Below, in pieces: positions 55,586 through 64,000 of a stretch of DNA of 64,000 bases. The position numbers and the translations under genes are program-made. Source of the DNA: Sorex araneus. Lineage: Eukaryota > Chordata > Mammalia > Eulipotyphla > Soricidae. Positions within the stretch are counted from its first letter, which is position 1. Every line of letters starts with the position of its first letter. The notes beneath the pieces are model-generated. The model saw only the letters and a list, made by a program, of their open reading frames with translations, ran no database searches and was not told where the DNA came from. The stretch spans positions 13,065,811-13,129,810 of the forward strand of contig NC_073302.1 of assembly GCF_027595985.1 (NCBI RefSeq), read 5' to 3'.

Positions 55586-55966
55586 AAAAAGGGGCCAGCA
55601 GATGGGATGGGAGCTAGCTGGACTCTCCAGGGAAGCAACAACGGAGGACCTGCACAATCAGAACAGTCTTCCAAAGAGAGAGAGAGCACAGGGCAGGAGT
55701 CAGAGGTAACAAAGCCAGGACTCAGCCCGGGACTGCGGGTACCGAGAGCAGGTGGACGCCGTTGCTGTTCACCAGGAAGAGGGGGCTCTGCCCCAGAGCC
55801 CCTGAGGGAATACAGCTCCCCACACCTTGATTTTTGCTCCCCAAAAGACACTTTCCTTAACCAAAGTGAGAAATTCACAGACACCCTAAAAATCCTGAAA
55901 AGTGCCTTTGTCGTGAACTGGATTTGGAAATCCCTCTCATACTGGAATAAAAAGTCCAATCCATTT
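55586..55966. other. Intergenic, no gene recognised
   Basis: Nothing recognised. Confidence 0.4.
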
Positions 55967-55969
55967 TCT

Positions 55970-56142
55970 TTTTTTTTCTTTTTGGGTCACACCCAGCGAT
56001 GCACAGGGGTCACACCTGGCTCATGCACTCAGGTATCACCGCTGGCGGTGCTCAGGGGACCCTATGGGATGCTGGGATTTGAACCCGGGTCGGCCGCGTG
56101 CAAGGCAAATGCCCTACCCGCTGTGCTATCACTCCAGCCCCT
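55970..56142 (-). mobile_element. Type A SINE, antisense
   Basis: TTTTTGGGTCACACCCAGCG to GTGCTATCACTCCAGCCCC. Confidence 0.92.
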
Positions 56143-56299
56143 CCTTTTTCTTTTTTTCCCCCTTTTTTTTCTTTATTTGTTTGACCCACGGGCTCATAAT
56201 ATTCCTGAGTTGGAAACCCACCTGTCAGTTAAAGTGTTATGTATGAAACCCCATCAGCAATAGCGCAAACCACAGTGCAAAAATTCATGGAAACCAAAC

Positions 56300-56515
56300 C
56301 AAACCAAAAAAAAAAAAAAACCCGCCTTCATAGAAGCAGATGGGGTGGGAGGCAACTGGGGGTCAGTAGGCGTTTATAGAGGGAGATGGACACCGGTGAA
56401 GGGATGAGTGTTGAGATATTGAGAGCCTGAAACCCAACAATGAATAACTTGGCAATTTCATGGTGTCTACATTTTTTAATTAAAAAGATAATTAATTATT
56501 TTTTTTAAAAAATCA
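56300..56515 (+). repeat. LINE-1 3' terminal fragment
   Basis: GATGGACACCGGTGAAGGG, GCCTGAAACCCAACAATGAA, then TTAATTAAAAAG. Confidence 0.7.
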
Positions 56516-56675
56516 ACCTGATGGTCCAGGGTGATGGTACAGGTGATAAAGCATGTGCAAGGCCCAAATCCCCACACATTGATAGTGGTGGCCCTGGTGG
56601 GTAACAAACAGCCTGCTCACACTCAGCCAAGCTCTGCCTTTAATAGGGAACGACCCCTATTAAAAATAAAATTGT

Positions 56676-56825
56676 AGGGGCTGGAGCGATAGCACAGCGG
56701 GTAGGGCATTTGCCTTGCATTCGGCCAACCCAGGTTTGATTCCCAGCATCCTATATGGTCCCCCAGGAGTCATTCCTGAGTGCAGAGGCAGGAGTAACCC
56801 CTGTGCATCACTGGGTGTGATGCAA
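56676..56825 (+). mobile_element. Type A SINE, near-intact
   Basis: Complete apart from a deletion of about 14 bp around GAGCACCGCC. Its tail is the expanded GAAA array. Confidence 0.92.
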
Positions 56826-56832
56826 GAAAGAA

Positions 56833-56927
<95 letters not shown>

Positions 56928-56946
56928 GAAGGAAGGAAGGAAGGAA

Positions 56947-57032
<86 letters not shown>
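56826..57032. repeat. (GAAA)n microsatellite grown from a SINE tail
   Basis: About 205 bp of GAAA with a short GGAA interior (56927-56950). Confidence 0.97.
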
Positions 57033-57114
57033 GAAAATGTTAAATGCCTGGAGGAAAAGGCTCATTTCCCAAGACTGCACTCCAGAACTATATGACTATA
57101 TAATGAGATAAATA

Positions 57115-57195
57115 TATATCACTTGTATCACTTGTCATCCCATTGATCTATTTGTTGGAGCGGGCGCCAGTAATGTCTCCATTCATCCCTGTCAC
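57115..57195 (-). mobile_element. Type B SINE fragment (long subfamily), antisense
   Basis: ATCACTTGTATCACTTGTCA tail, then GCGCCAGTAATGTCTCC and a break. Confidence 0.7.
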
Positions 57196-57196
57196 G

Positions 57197-57256
57197 TGTA
57201 GTGTGTGTGTGTATATATACATATATATGTATATATATATACACATATATATATTG
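57197..57256. repeat. (GT)n/(TA)n microsatellite
   Basis: GTGTGTGTG followed by alternating TATA/CATA to 57254. Confidence 0.9.
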
Positions 57257-57466
57257 CTTTAAGTCATTTAGTGTGTGTCAAAGTGTTACAGCAACAAAAA
57301 CAAATACAAACGCTTGAAGTGGGGTTACTCCAGTTTGAGATGTACTTTAAATGTAAAAAAACACACCATAGTTTGAGAATTAGTACCAAAAGGAAAATTA
57401 GTTGTATTCATCATTTTCAATGGACACGTGACTAATTAATTGGGTTAAAGAAAATCTGTCTGGGGG

Positions 57467-57692
57467 CTGAGACTGTCCCAGCAATTCGCAGGCAATCAAG
57501 CCTGCAGTTTGCTGTGGGGGTGGGGAATGGGAGGGTGCCGTGCTCTCTGGCCCTGCCCCAGGTGCTGGCCGGGAGTGGGTGCTCAAGGGCTGCACCTGGG
57601 GACGTTCACAGGATCCCACCGTACTGGAAGTCAAATCCAGTTTGGCTGCATCCAAGGCAGGGATGTGCCTTAACCCATGTACTACCTCTCCA
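57467..57692 (-). mobile_element. Decayed tRNA-type SINE, antisense
   Basis: Right end GTACTACCTCTCCAATCC and GTCAAATCCAGTTTGGCTGC. The left part is unclear. Confidence 0.5.
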
Positions 57693-57742
57693 ATCCAACA
57701 AAAAATGGATTGTTAAAGTTATTTGTACTTGCACTGAAAGTA

Positions 57743-57912
57743 ATTTGTACTTGGAGAGATAGTACGGTGGGTAGGGCATTTGCGTTGCATGCAGCCAACC
57801 TGGGTTTGATCCTTGGCATCCCATATGCTTCCATGAGTAGCGCCAGGAGTAATTCCTGAGCTCAGAGCCAGGAGTAACTTCTAAGCATCCCCAGCTGTGA
57901 CCCAAAAACAAA
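57743..57912 (+). mobile_element. Type A SINE (first of a four-copy chain)
   Basis: TSD ATTTGTACTT at about 57733-57742 and 57921-57930. Head GGAGAGATAGTACGGTGGG. Confidence 0.9.
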
Positions 57913-57958
57913 CAAAAATCATTTGTACTTAATTTTTGTACTTGTACTTGTCAGTACC

Positions 57959-58132
57959 GGGGCAGGAGTGATGCACAGCTGGTGGGGCATTTGCCTTGCA
58001 CGCAACCGACCTGGGTTCGATTCTCAGCATCCAATAGGCTCCCCGGAGCACCTCCAGGAGTAATTCCTGAGTGCAGAGCCAGGAGTGACCCCTGTGCATC
58101 GCCAGGTGTGACCCAAAAAGGAAAAAATAAAT
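57959..58132 (+). mobile_element. Type A SINE (second of chain)
   Basis: Lies between GTCAGTACC copies at 57950-57958 and 58133-58141. Confidence 0.94.
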
Positions 58133-58141
58133 GTCAGTACC

Positions 58142-58324
58142 ACGGGGCTGGAGAGATAGCAACAGTGGGTTAGGTGTTTGCCTTGCATGCAGCCGACCTG
58201 GGTTTAATCCCTGGTATTCCATATGGTTCCCTGAGCACCATCAGGAGTAATTCCTGAGTGCAGAGCCAGGAGTAACCCCCTGAACATCACCAGGTGTGAC
58301 CCGGAAACAAACAAAGAAAAAAAT
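58142..58324 (+). mobile_element. Type A SINE (third of chain)
   Basis: Lies between GTCAGTACC copies at 58133-58141 and 58325-58333. Sequence clearly differs from its neighbours. Confidence 0.94.
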
Positions 58325-58333
58325 GTCAGTACC

Positions 58334-58507
58334 AGGGGCCAGAGAGATAGTACAGTGAGCAGAACACTTGCCTGCATGTGGCTGACCTGGGCTCCATCCC
58401 TGGCACCCATATGGTCCCCAAGGCCTCCCCACACAGAACTGCAAGTAAGCCCCGAGCACTGCCAGATAGAGCCCCAAAGCCACAATAACAACAAATCTTT
58501 AAAAATA
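58334..58507 (+). mobile_element. Type A SINE, older subtype (fourth of chain)
   Basis: Lies between GTCAGTACC at 58325-58333 and TCAGTACC at 58508-58515. Head GGGCCAGAGAGATAGTACAG. Confidence 0.92.
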
Positions 58508-58515
58508 TCAGTACC

Positions 58516-59168
58516 AGAAGCTCTAGAATTCTGTGTGTAGCTCAAATTATATTTCCAGTAGACTGCAGGCTTTTTTTTTTTTTTCATTCGTTTCTGGCCT
58601 TGAAACGAATACCACCCCCACCTTTACCCTGCCTCCCACATCTGCCTGGGCTCAACGCTGCCCTGCGCCAACCCGCGTTTCTCCATCCCTCCTGCTGAGA
58701 CAGAATTTTTATTTTTAGCAGCTGAACTGGATGGCCCCAGACAGCTGGCTCCAGAGGCAGCCCTGAGACTGCCTTGAGCCCATCTCTCTGCCAACACGGG
58801 GTCTCCGGAGAGCTGACTCCACGGCTTGAGGCCTTTTCGAGCGTGGACACAAACCTCTCTGCATCCCTGCAAGTGAAGAATATCATAATCTGTGTGTTTG
58901 GGACATCAGAGGGAGACTCCAGCCGCTCGGAAGAGGCAGAGGAAGGTCAGCTCCTTCCTCTCCGAGCTTGGCTCTGCCTGATAAACTCCAAACCATAGCT
59001 GGTTGCATGGCCTTGAGGTTTAGAACCCAAGCTCCAGCCTCAGCAACACCAGGGTGCCTGCCCCCTGCCACCCCTTCAGCCCCGGCACGAAGGTCCCGAC
59101 TCCGCTCAACTCAGCAGTTAGAGCATCATATGGGTGGGAGGGTGGGGGGTGAAGTCTGTAAGTATCGG
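58516..59168. other. Intergenic, SINE-free block, no gene recognised
   Basis: Unique-looking, including GGTCAGCTCCTTCCTCTCC. Possible conserved non-coding DNA, but no evidence from sequence alone. Confidence 0.35.
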
Positions 59169-59346
59169 GGGCTGGAGCAATAGCACAGTGGGGAGGGTGT
59201 TTGCCTTGCACGCGTCTGACCCAGGTTCGGTTCCCAGCATCCCATAGGGTCCCCTGAGCACTTACAAGGGTAATTCCTGAGTGCAGAGCCAGGAGTAAGC
59301 CCTGTGCATCGCTGGGTGTGACCCAAAAAGCAAAAGAAAAAAAATA
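59169..59346 (+). mobile_element. Type A SINE, near-intact
   Basis: The head is GGGGGCTGGAGCAATAGCAC and the tail GTGTGACCCAAAAAGC. Confidence 0.94.
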
Positions 59347-59478
59347 GACTAAGTATCAAGCATTGAGATGCCCCAGAAAATATTGACTCTATTATTGCTG
59401 TTATTTACCAAGGCTTTGACATTCCATTGCATGTTATTATTACTCACAGTTGTCTATATCATTAATAATCCATATAGG

Positions 59479-59700
59479 AAGCCAGAGAGATTGTAGAGGG
59501 AGCAGAGTGCTTGCCTTGCACGTGACAGCCCAGGTTTGTTCCCCCCAAATCCTGTATGGTCCCCTGAGTCCACCAAGTGTTGTTCCTTGTCTGGGGACAC
59601 TGGGAGTTGACACCAGGAACAATCCTGGGCCAGCTGCATGCAAGGCAAATGCCTGACCTGATGTACCATCTCTCTGGCCCGTGTTGCAATTACTTTTTTC
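59479..59700. repeat. Inverted pair of SINE heads (fold-back)
   Basis: A + strand tRNA-like head (GCCAGAGAGATTGTAGAGGG) and a minus-strand head (ending ACCATCTCTCTGGCCC) face each other with arms of about 65 bp around a spacer of about 90 bp. Confidence 0.8.
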
Positions 59701-59980
59701 ACATTGTATGTAACTATTTCTTACCATCCTTCAGGGATGTGAAAAAAACCTTATTTTAAAAATGGAATTGCAGTTATTGGTCTTCCGATTTTTCTCATTC
59801 AAATAAAGCTGTTATTTGTTAATATTGTCGTACAAGTTTCAATTTTTTGGTTTTAAAAATGTCCCCTGGTCTTCTCAGATGGCGTTAGTAAAAAAGCCAG
59901 GAAATGGGGGTTCCAAGCATTCTTTACTTTTCCCTGGTTTCATGTGAGTCTTCAGTTGTTTAAAAAAAATTAGAGCTGGG

Positions 59981-60155
59981 GGCTGGAGCGATAGCACAGC
60001 CGGTAGGACGTTTGCCTTGCAGGCAGCCGACCCAGGTTCGATTCCCAGCATCCCATATGGTCCCCCGAGCACTGCCAGGAATAATTCTTGAGCACAGAGC
60101 CAGGAGTAACCCCTGTGCATCGCTGAGTGTGACCCAAAAAGCAAAAAAAAAAAAA
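59981..60155 (+). mobile_element. Type A SINE, near-intact
   Basis: The head is GGGGGCTGGAGCGATAGCAC. It has an 18-A tail and the approximate TSD TTA(G/A)AGCTGGG. Confidence 0.94.
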
Positions 60156-60177
60156 AAAAAGTTAAAGCTGGGGGCAA

Positions 60178-60352
60178 TGGGGCTGAAAAGATAGTACAGT
60201 GGTTAGGGCACTGCCTTGCACGCAGTTGACCCAGACTCCATTCCTGGCACCCCCTGTGGTCCCAAATCCCCCCTCTCCCCTCCCCCCAATGATCGCTGAG
60301 CACAGGGCCAGGAGAAAGACTTAAGCAGCACCGGGTATGGCTCAAAAACACG
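60178..60352 (+). mobile_element. Type A SINE, diverged
   Basis: The head is GGGGCTGAAAAGATAGTACA and the tail ACCGGGTATGGCTCAAAAAC. In tandem with the previous copy. Confidence 0.85.
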
Positions 60353-60617
60353 AACTAATTAATTTTTTTTTTAAATCATCCTGTTTCTTGCATGTTCACT
60401 GATTTCATGAATTAATAAGAAACAGATGTACTAAAGAAGCTAGACTACAGTTTTCCTTCCATTACCATAGATGTTATGATTTTTTTTTCTTTATACTCAA
60501 GATAAGCTCAGTTGTTTGTGTTTGATGTCATTAAAGTATTCTACTGCCACAACCTAAATGCAATGTAATATACCATTGAATCCACTGATAATCCCCTGGA
60601 TAACCCAGACCTGCCTT
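60353..60617. other. Intergenic, no feature recognised
   Basis: AT-rich; nothing recognised. Confidence 0.4.
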
Positions 60618-60978
60618 TATGTTTTATTTAGTCACTGTGAATTACAAAGTTGTTCATGGTTGGATTTTCAGTCATACAGTGTTTCAATACCAGTGGCGAC
60701 TTCCTGCACCAGTGCTCCTGTCCCCATATGCCTCCCACCCAACAATCTGCCTCTTTGAGAGGCGCATTTTTATGACTTTTGGCACTGTGGTTTATGGCAC
60801 TGTTGCTGATAGTCAAGTATAACTTTACTACCTTTCAGCTGCCCTCCCCCCTCCCAGTTAAATACTTCCTCCACCGTATCCCATTTTGTGTTGGTCTTTC
60901 TCCTCTAACTTTACTCAGCATGATACTCTCCATATCCATTCAGGTAGCAGCCAATGGCATGATTTTATTTTTTGCATA
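60618..60978 (-). repeat. LINE-1 3' end, antisense
   Basis: GTGAATTACAAAGTTGTTCATG, CAGTCATACAGTGTTTCAAT and ACTTTACTCAGCATGATACTC are antisense counterparts of + strand L1 ends in the window. Confidence 0.78.
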
Positions 60979-61228
60979 GAACTAGAGCGATAGCACAGCG
61001 GGTAGGGCGTTTGCCTTCCACGTAGCTGACCCGGGTTCGATTCCTCCGTCCCTCTCAGAGAGCCCGGCAAGCTACTGAGAGTATCCCACCCGCACGGCAG
61101 AGCGTGGCAAGCTACTTGTGACATGTTCTGTATGCCCAAAACAGTAACGACAATCTCACAATGGAGACGTTACTGGTGACCCGCTCGAGCAAATGGATAA
61201 ACAACGGGACAATGGTGCTACAGTGCTA
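60979..61228 (+). mobile_element. Type B SINE, full length
   Basis: The head is AACTAGAGCGATAGCACAGC and the end GGGACAATGGTGCTACAGTG. Confidence 0.92.
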
Positions 61229-61821
61229 AGGAACAAAAAAGTGTGTTAAAGAGTTGAAAAATATTCATTTCGATTTTGTATTAATTTTGATGACTTCTAT
61301 GTTCTTTTGACTCTTTCCTCCATCACAAGCTTCTTTTATATAAAGTGAGAAGCGAGAGTCTGCTTTATTTCTTTTCCAGATGGCTGTCCAGCTGTGCCTC
61401 GCAGCTAAATCACTCTGCCTTTCCCTGGCGGTTTGTGCTGGATCTTTATCACACGCTGAAACCATACACGAGAATTGTTTCTGGGTCACTTCTGTCCTTC
61501 TGATCCGTTGCCATTTCTTTATATCCTTACCACCCCATTTTGGCGTTTTAAAATGTGACATGACAGCTGCTACTCTCCTTCACACATCAGATTCCCCTTT
61601 TGGGATATTCTATCTATCAACATTTTTATCTTGCTCTTTCTGCTAAAACAAGCATGATCTAATATTTCAAAGCTTTCTGGTGAGATTCCATTGAATTGGC
61701 AAAATAATTTGAGAAAATTGGACCTCTTGACACTCTGTAGTTTTTCCATCTAAGAATTTAATGTGACTGAACCACCATCCATTTCTCTATTGTATGTTTC
61801 TCGGTTAAAATTGTCATTTGT
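61229..61821. other. Intergenic, no gene recognised
   Basis: AT-rich; possibly old L1. No intact reading frame of note. Confidence 0.35.
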
Positions 61822-61965
61822 CGAGGGGTGAGGGAACAGAATGGGCCTGAGATGTTCGCTTTGTCTGCAGCCAGCTCCGGTTAGAATCCCTAGCACCACA
61901 AATGATCCCCCGAGCACTGCCAGGAGAGATCCTTGAGCACAGAGCCAGGAGCAAAGAGCATGTGC
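61822..61965 (+). mobile_element. Decayed type A SINE
   Basis: GTTAGAATCCCTAGCACC and GAGCACTGCCAGGAGAGATC are visible; the tail is lost. Confidence 0.65.
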
Positions 61966-62493
61966 CTTGCACCTAGGTCAGTCCAGGTGCTAGGGGATCA
62001 CATATGCTAAGTCTCCGGTCCTCTTCCTTTCCTTAAGGAAACATTCCTTGCTTACGGAGTCTCAGTAGCTTTGGAAATCCATGATTCCCAGTCAGGCGGC
62101 TGCAGGGGGGTGGGGTAGGGGGAAGTAGGTGGAGCACTGCTGAGAGGGGCCATAAATCACAACTTCAACAGCAGCTCCAGCTGCATTTGTCTAAGAAAGC
62201 ACAGGAGACCCCAAATTCTATAACCTGGTGTATAGATCCAAAAGCCTTCTTGTCCACTGGTGTGACCTTGGGCCAGTCATTCAACCAGCTCTCAGCCTGC
62301 TGTCCTTCCCGGCAAAGCTGAATAGCAAAGTCCCTGGCCTGTGGGGTCAGGGCTGGTGGTCTGCTGAATTTCCACCACCAAGTCTTAGCCCAGCCCACAA
62401 GTTTTCCAGAAAGGTCGGCTAAATCTGAGTGGCCTGGCTTGGCCTGATGTGGGTTTTTATTTTATTTTTTTTTATTTTATTTATTTATTTATT
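61966..62493. other. Intergenic, no gene recognised
   Basis: Unique-looking; a TTTA run at 62457-62490 is the tail of the following SINE. Confidence 0.4.
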
Positions 62494-62662
62494 TTTGCTT
62501 TTTGGGTCACACCCGGCAATGCACAGGGGGTTACTCCTGGCTCTGCACTCAGGAATCACCCCTGGTGGTGCTCAGCATACCATATGGAATGTTGGGAATC
62601 GAACCCGGGTCAGCCACATGCAAGGCAAATGCTCTCCCCGCTGTGCTATTGCTCCAGCCCCT
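62494..62662 (-). mobile_element. Type A SINE, near-intact, antisense
   Basis: TTTTTGGGTCACACCCGGCA to GTGCTATTGCTCCAGCCCC. Confidence 0.94.
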
Positions 62663-63489
62663 ATTATTTTTTATTTTTAAGGGAGTTGAAGGGGCAAGGG
62701 GTTCCCTAAAGTCTTCTGCCAATAAGACCTTCGTAGGTGTTTGTCCTCCTGAAATTGGCTTCTTCCAGTCTTACATGGTGGGTGCTGGGCTTGGTCATCA
62801 GCAGGACACTTCCCTGCACCCTAGGAAGGAGGGCAGGGGACAAGGATGATTGTCCTGGAACCCAAATCACCGGTGCCTTCCTGCAGGGAGGGGCGAGGCT
62901 GGGCCGAAGGGAGGCGCTGCAGACCCCCCACCTCCAGCGGCGTCTGCAGTCATATGGAAAGCGTTGAGTGGCGCGGGCATTCCAAACCCACTGTTCTGTG
63001 CTCCCAGGCGCCTTTTCCTGGAACACAGGCCCAGCAGGGCCTCGCGCCCCCAGAAGAGGGCCTCCCGCCTCCCGCCTCCCGCCACTGATCTCAGCCCAGG
63101 CCCAAGCCAAGGCAAGGCAGGGGAGGAGAGGAGAGGAAGAACTGGAGGGAGAGGAGGGGAGATGCAAAATGTCCTCACAGCCCAGCCGAGCCGGGGCCAG
63201 GTGCCCCCAGGGGCTTCTGGAATCCCAGAGACCTTGTGGCTCTGCTGCTGAAAAGATCGAGAAACATTTTAAAGTGGAAATCCGGAGCTTGGCGGCTCCA
63301 ACCGAACTTTCCAGTCAAGTTTCCCTTCACGTTGTCTTAATCCTCCTCCTGGACGCAGGCCAGTGTGTGGGGGTTCTGAGTTGAAAGGGGCTGGCGGGGG
63401 ATGGGGGGTGGGGGGAGGGGCTGTCAGAGGACAGTGTCCACTGGTGTTGCAGCTCCAAAGTCGATCCGAGTGTCTGAGACAGACTGGCT
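62663..63489. other. Intergenic, GC-rich, no exon recognised
   Basis: A GC-rich stretch (62850-63130) with some CpG and a G-rich tract at 63388-63421 (GGGGATGGGGGGTGGGGGGA). I looked for the first exon of PHF19, the next gene in mammals, and did not find it. Confidence 0.4.
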
Positions 63490-63635
63490 TTGCATGAGCT
63501 GAGCACACACTTGGCATGCTGGAAGCGCAGGTTTGATCCCTGGCATCATGTATGGTCCCCTGAGCACCAGAACACAGAGCCAGGAGGGGATGCTGAGCGC
63601 TGTCAGGTGTGGCCAGCGAAAAAGTAAAAAATAAA
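63490..63635 (+). mobile_element. Type A SINE, decayed
   Basis: GGTTTGATCCCTGGCATC and GTCAGGTGTGGCCAGCGAAA. Confidence 0.75.
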
Positions 63636-63642
63636 AACAACG

Positions 63643-63825
63643 AGGGGCTGGCGCTATAGTACAGCGGGGAGGGTGTTTGCCTTGCACACGGCTGACCTAA
63701 GTTCGATCCCCGGCATCCCATAAGGTTCCCCCAAGCACCGCCAGGACTAATTCCTGAGTGCAGAGAGCCAGGAGTAGCTCCTGTGCATCACTGGGTGTGA
63801 CCCAACAAGGAAAAAAAAATAAAAA
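63643..63825 (+). mobile_element. Type A SINE
   Basis: The head is GAGGGGCTGGCGCTATAGTA and the tail GTGTGACCCAACAAGG plus an A-rich run. Confidence 0.92.
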
Positions 63826-63853
63826 GAAGAACAAAGAAAATTAATTCATCACT

Positions 63854-64000
63854 TGGGGCTGGAGCAATAGCACAGCGAGTAGGGCGTTTGCCTTGCACGC
63901 GGCCGACCCGGGTTCAATTCCCAGCATCCCATATGGTCCCCTGAGCACCGCCAGGGGTAATTCCTGAGTGCAGAGCCAGAAATAACCCCTGTGTGTTGCC
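63854..64000 (+). mobile_element. Type A SINE, cut by the window end
   Basis: The head is TGGGGCTGGAGCAATAGCAC. The element continues past 64000. Confidence 0.93.

Noticed and set aside
57950..58515. Regularly spaced repeats resembling a CRISPR array
   Set aside because: The repeats are SINE target duplications with SINEs as spacers, in a mammalian genome.
62850..63384. Possible first exon of PHF19
   Set aside because: GC-rich, but no recognisable PHF19 N-terminal protein sequence or convincing start and donor pair was found.

Overview
This is a vertebrate nuclear genomic window, almost certainly from a shrew (Sorex-like eulipotyphlan mammal). Two multi-exon immune genes lie on the + strand, embedded in very dense retrotransposon sequence. 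The organism call rests on the dominant repeat, a tRNA-derived SINE (head like GGGGCTGGAGCGATAGCACA, with box A and box B) that I recognise as shrew type and that occurs about 70 times here in states from near-intact to very decayed. There is nothing bacterial: no operons, no CRISPR, and nearly all long open frames are repeat artefacts.

Layout. (1) Positions 1-9806 hold the 3' end of complement C5: four terminal coding exons (2166-2255, 6535-6618, 8013-8151, 9265-9403) encoding the last 150 residues, mostly the C345C/NTR domain, then a 3' UTR with several poly(A) signals. The shrew reading frame continues three codons past the terminal cysteine at which human C5 ends. (2) Positions 9807-36896 are the C5-TRAF1 intergenic region or far 5' flank of TRAF1. 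They hold many SINEs, LINE-1 3' ends, a roughly 4.7-kb nest of L1 copies (26340-31080), a degenerate 38-bp minisatellite, a CpG-rich block at 20.3-20.6 kb, an ISRE/Ets-IRF/AP-1 cluster near 32.34 kb and a CpG island at 33.84-34.45 kb. (3) Positions 36897-52040 hold TRAF1. All seven coding exons are intact and join in frame to 413 codons. The introns contain a roughly 820-bp GTGA/GTGG array and several SINE-seeded microsatellites. (4) Positions 52041-64000 are downstream of TRAF1: a long CA/Z-DNA-like tract, L1 3' ends and clusters of SINEs. No exon of the gene expected next in mammals (PHF19) was recognised.

Repeat vocabulary used below. Type A SINE: about 170 bp, tRNA-like head, body ending near GTGTGACCCAAAAAG, then an A-rich tail. 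Type B SINE: the same tRNA-like head joined to a different body (about 240 bp) that ends in an ACAGTG-type simple repeat instead of poly(A). A longer type B subfamily carries an extra internal block. L1 3' ends share a G-rich tract, then a block ending GTGATTCA(A/C)TAA plus A-rich DNA. A non-autonomous 0.8-1.06-kb element joins a GC-rich 5' region to this same L1 3' end.

How the genes work together: C5 (terminal complement pathway, membrane attack complex assembly) and TRAF1 (adaptor of TNF-receptor-family signalling and NF-kB target) are neighbours and co-oriented, as in other mammals. They are not an operon. All intervals were read by eye; SINE and L1 boundaries are usually good to within about 5-15 bases and better where target-site duplications (TSDs) are given.
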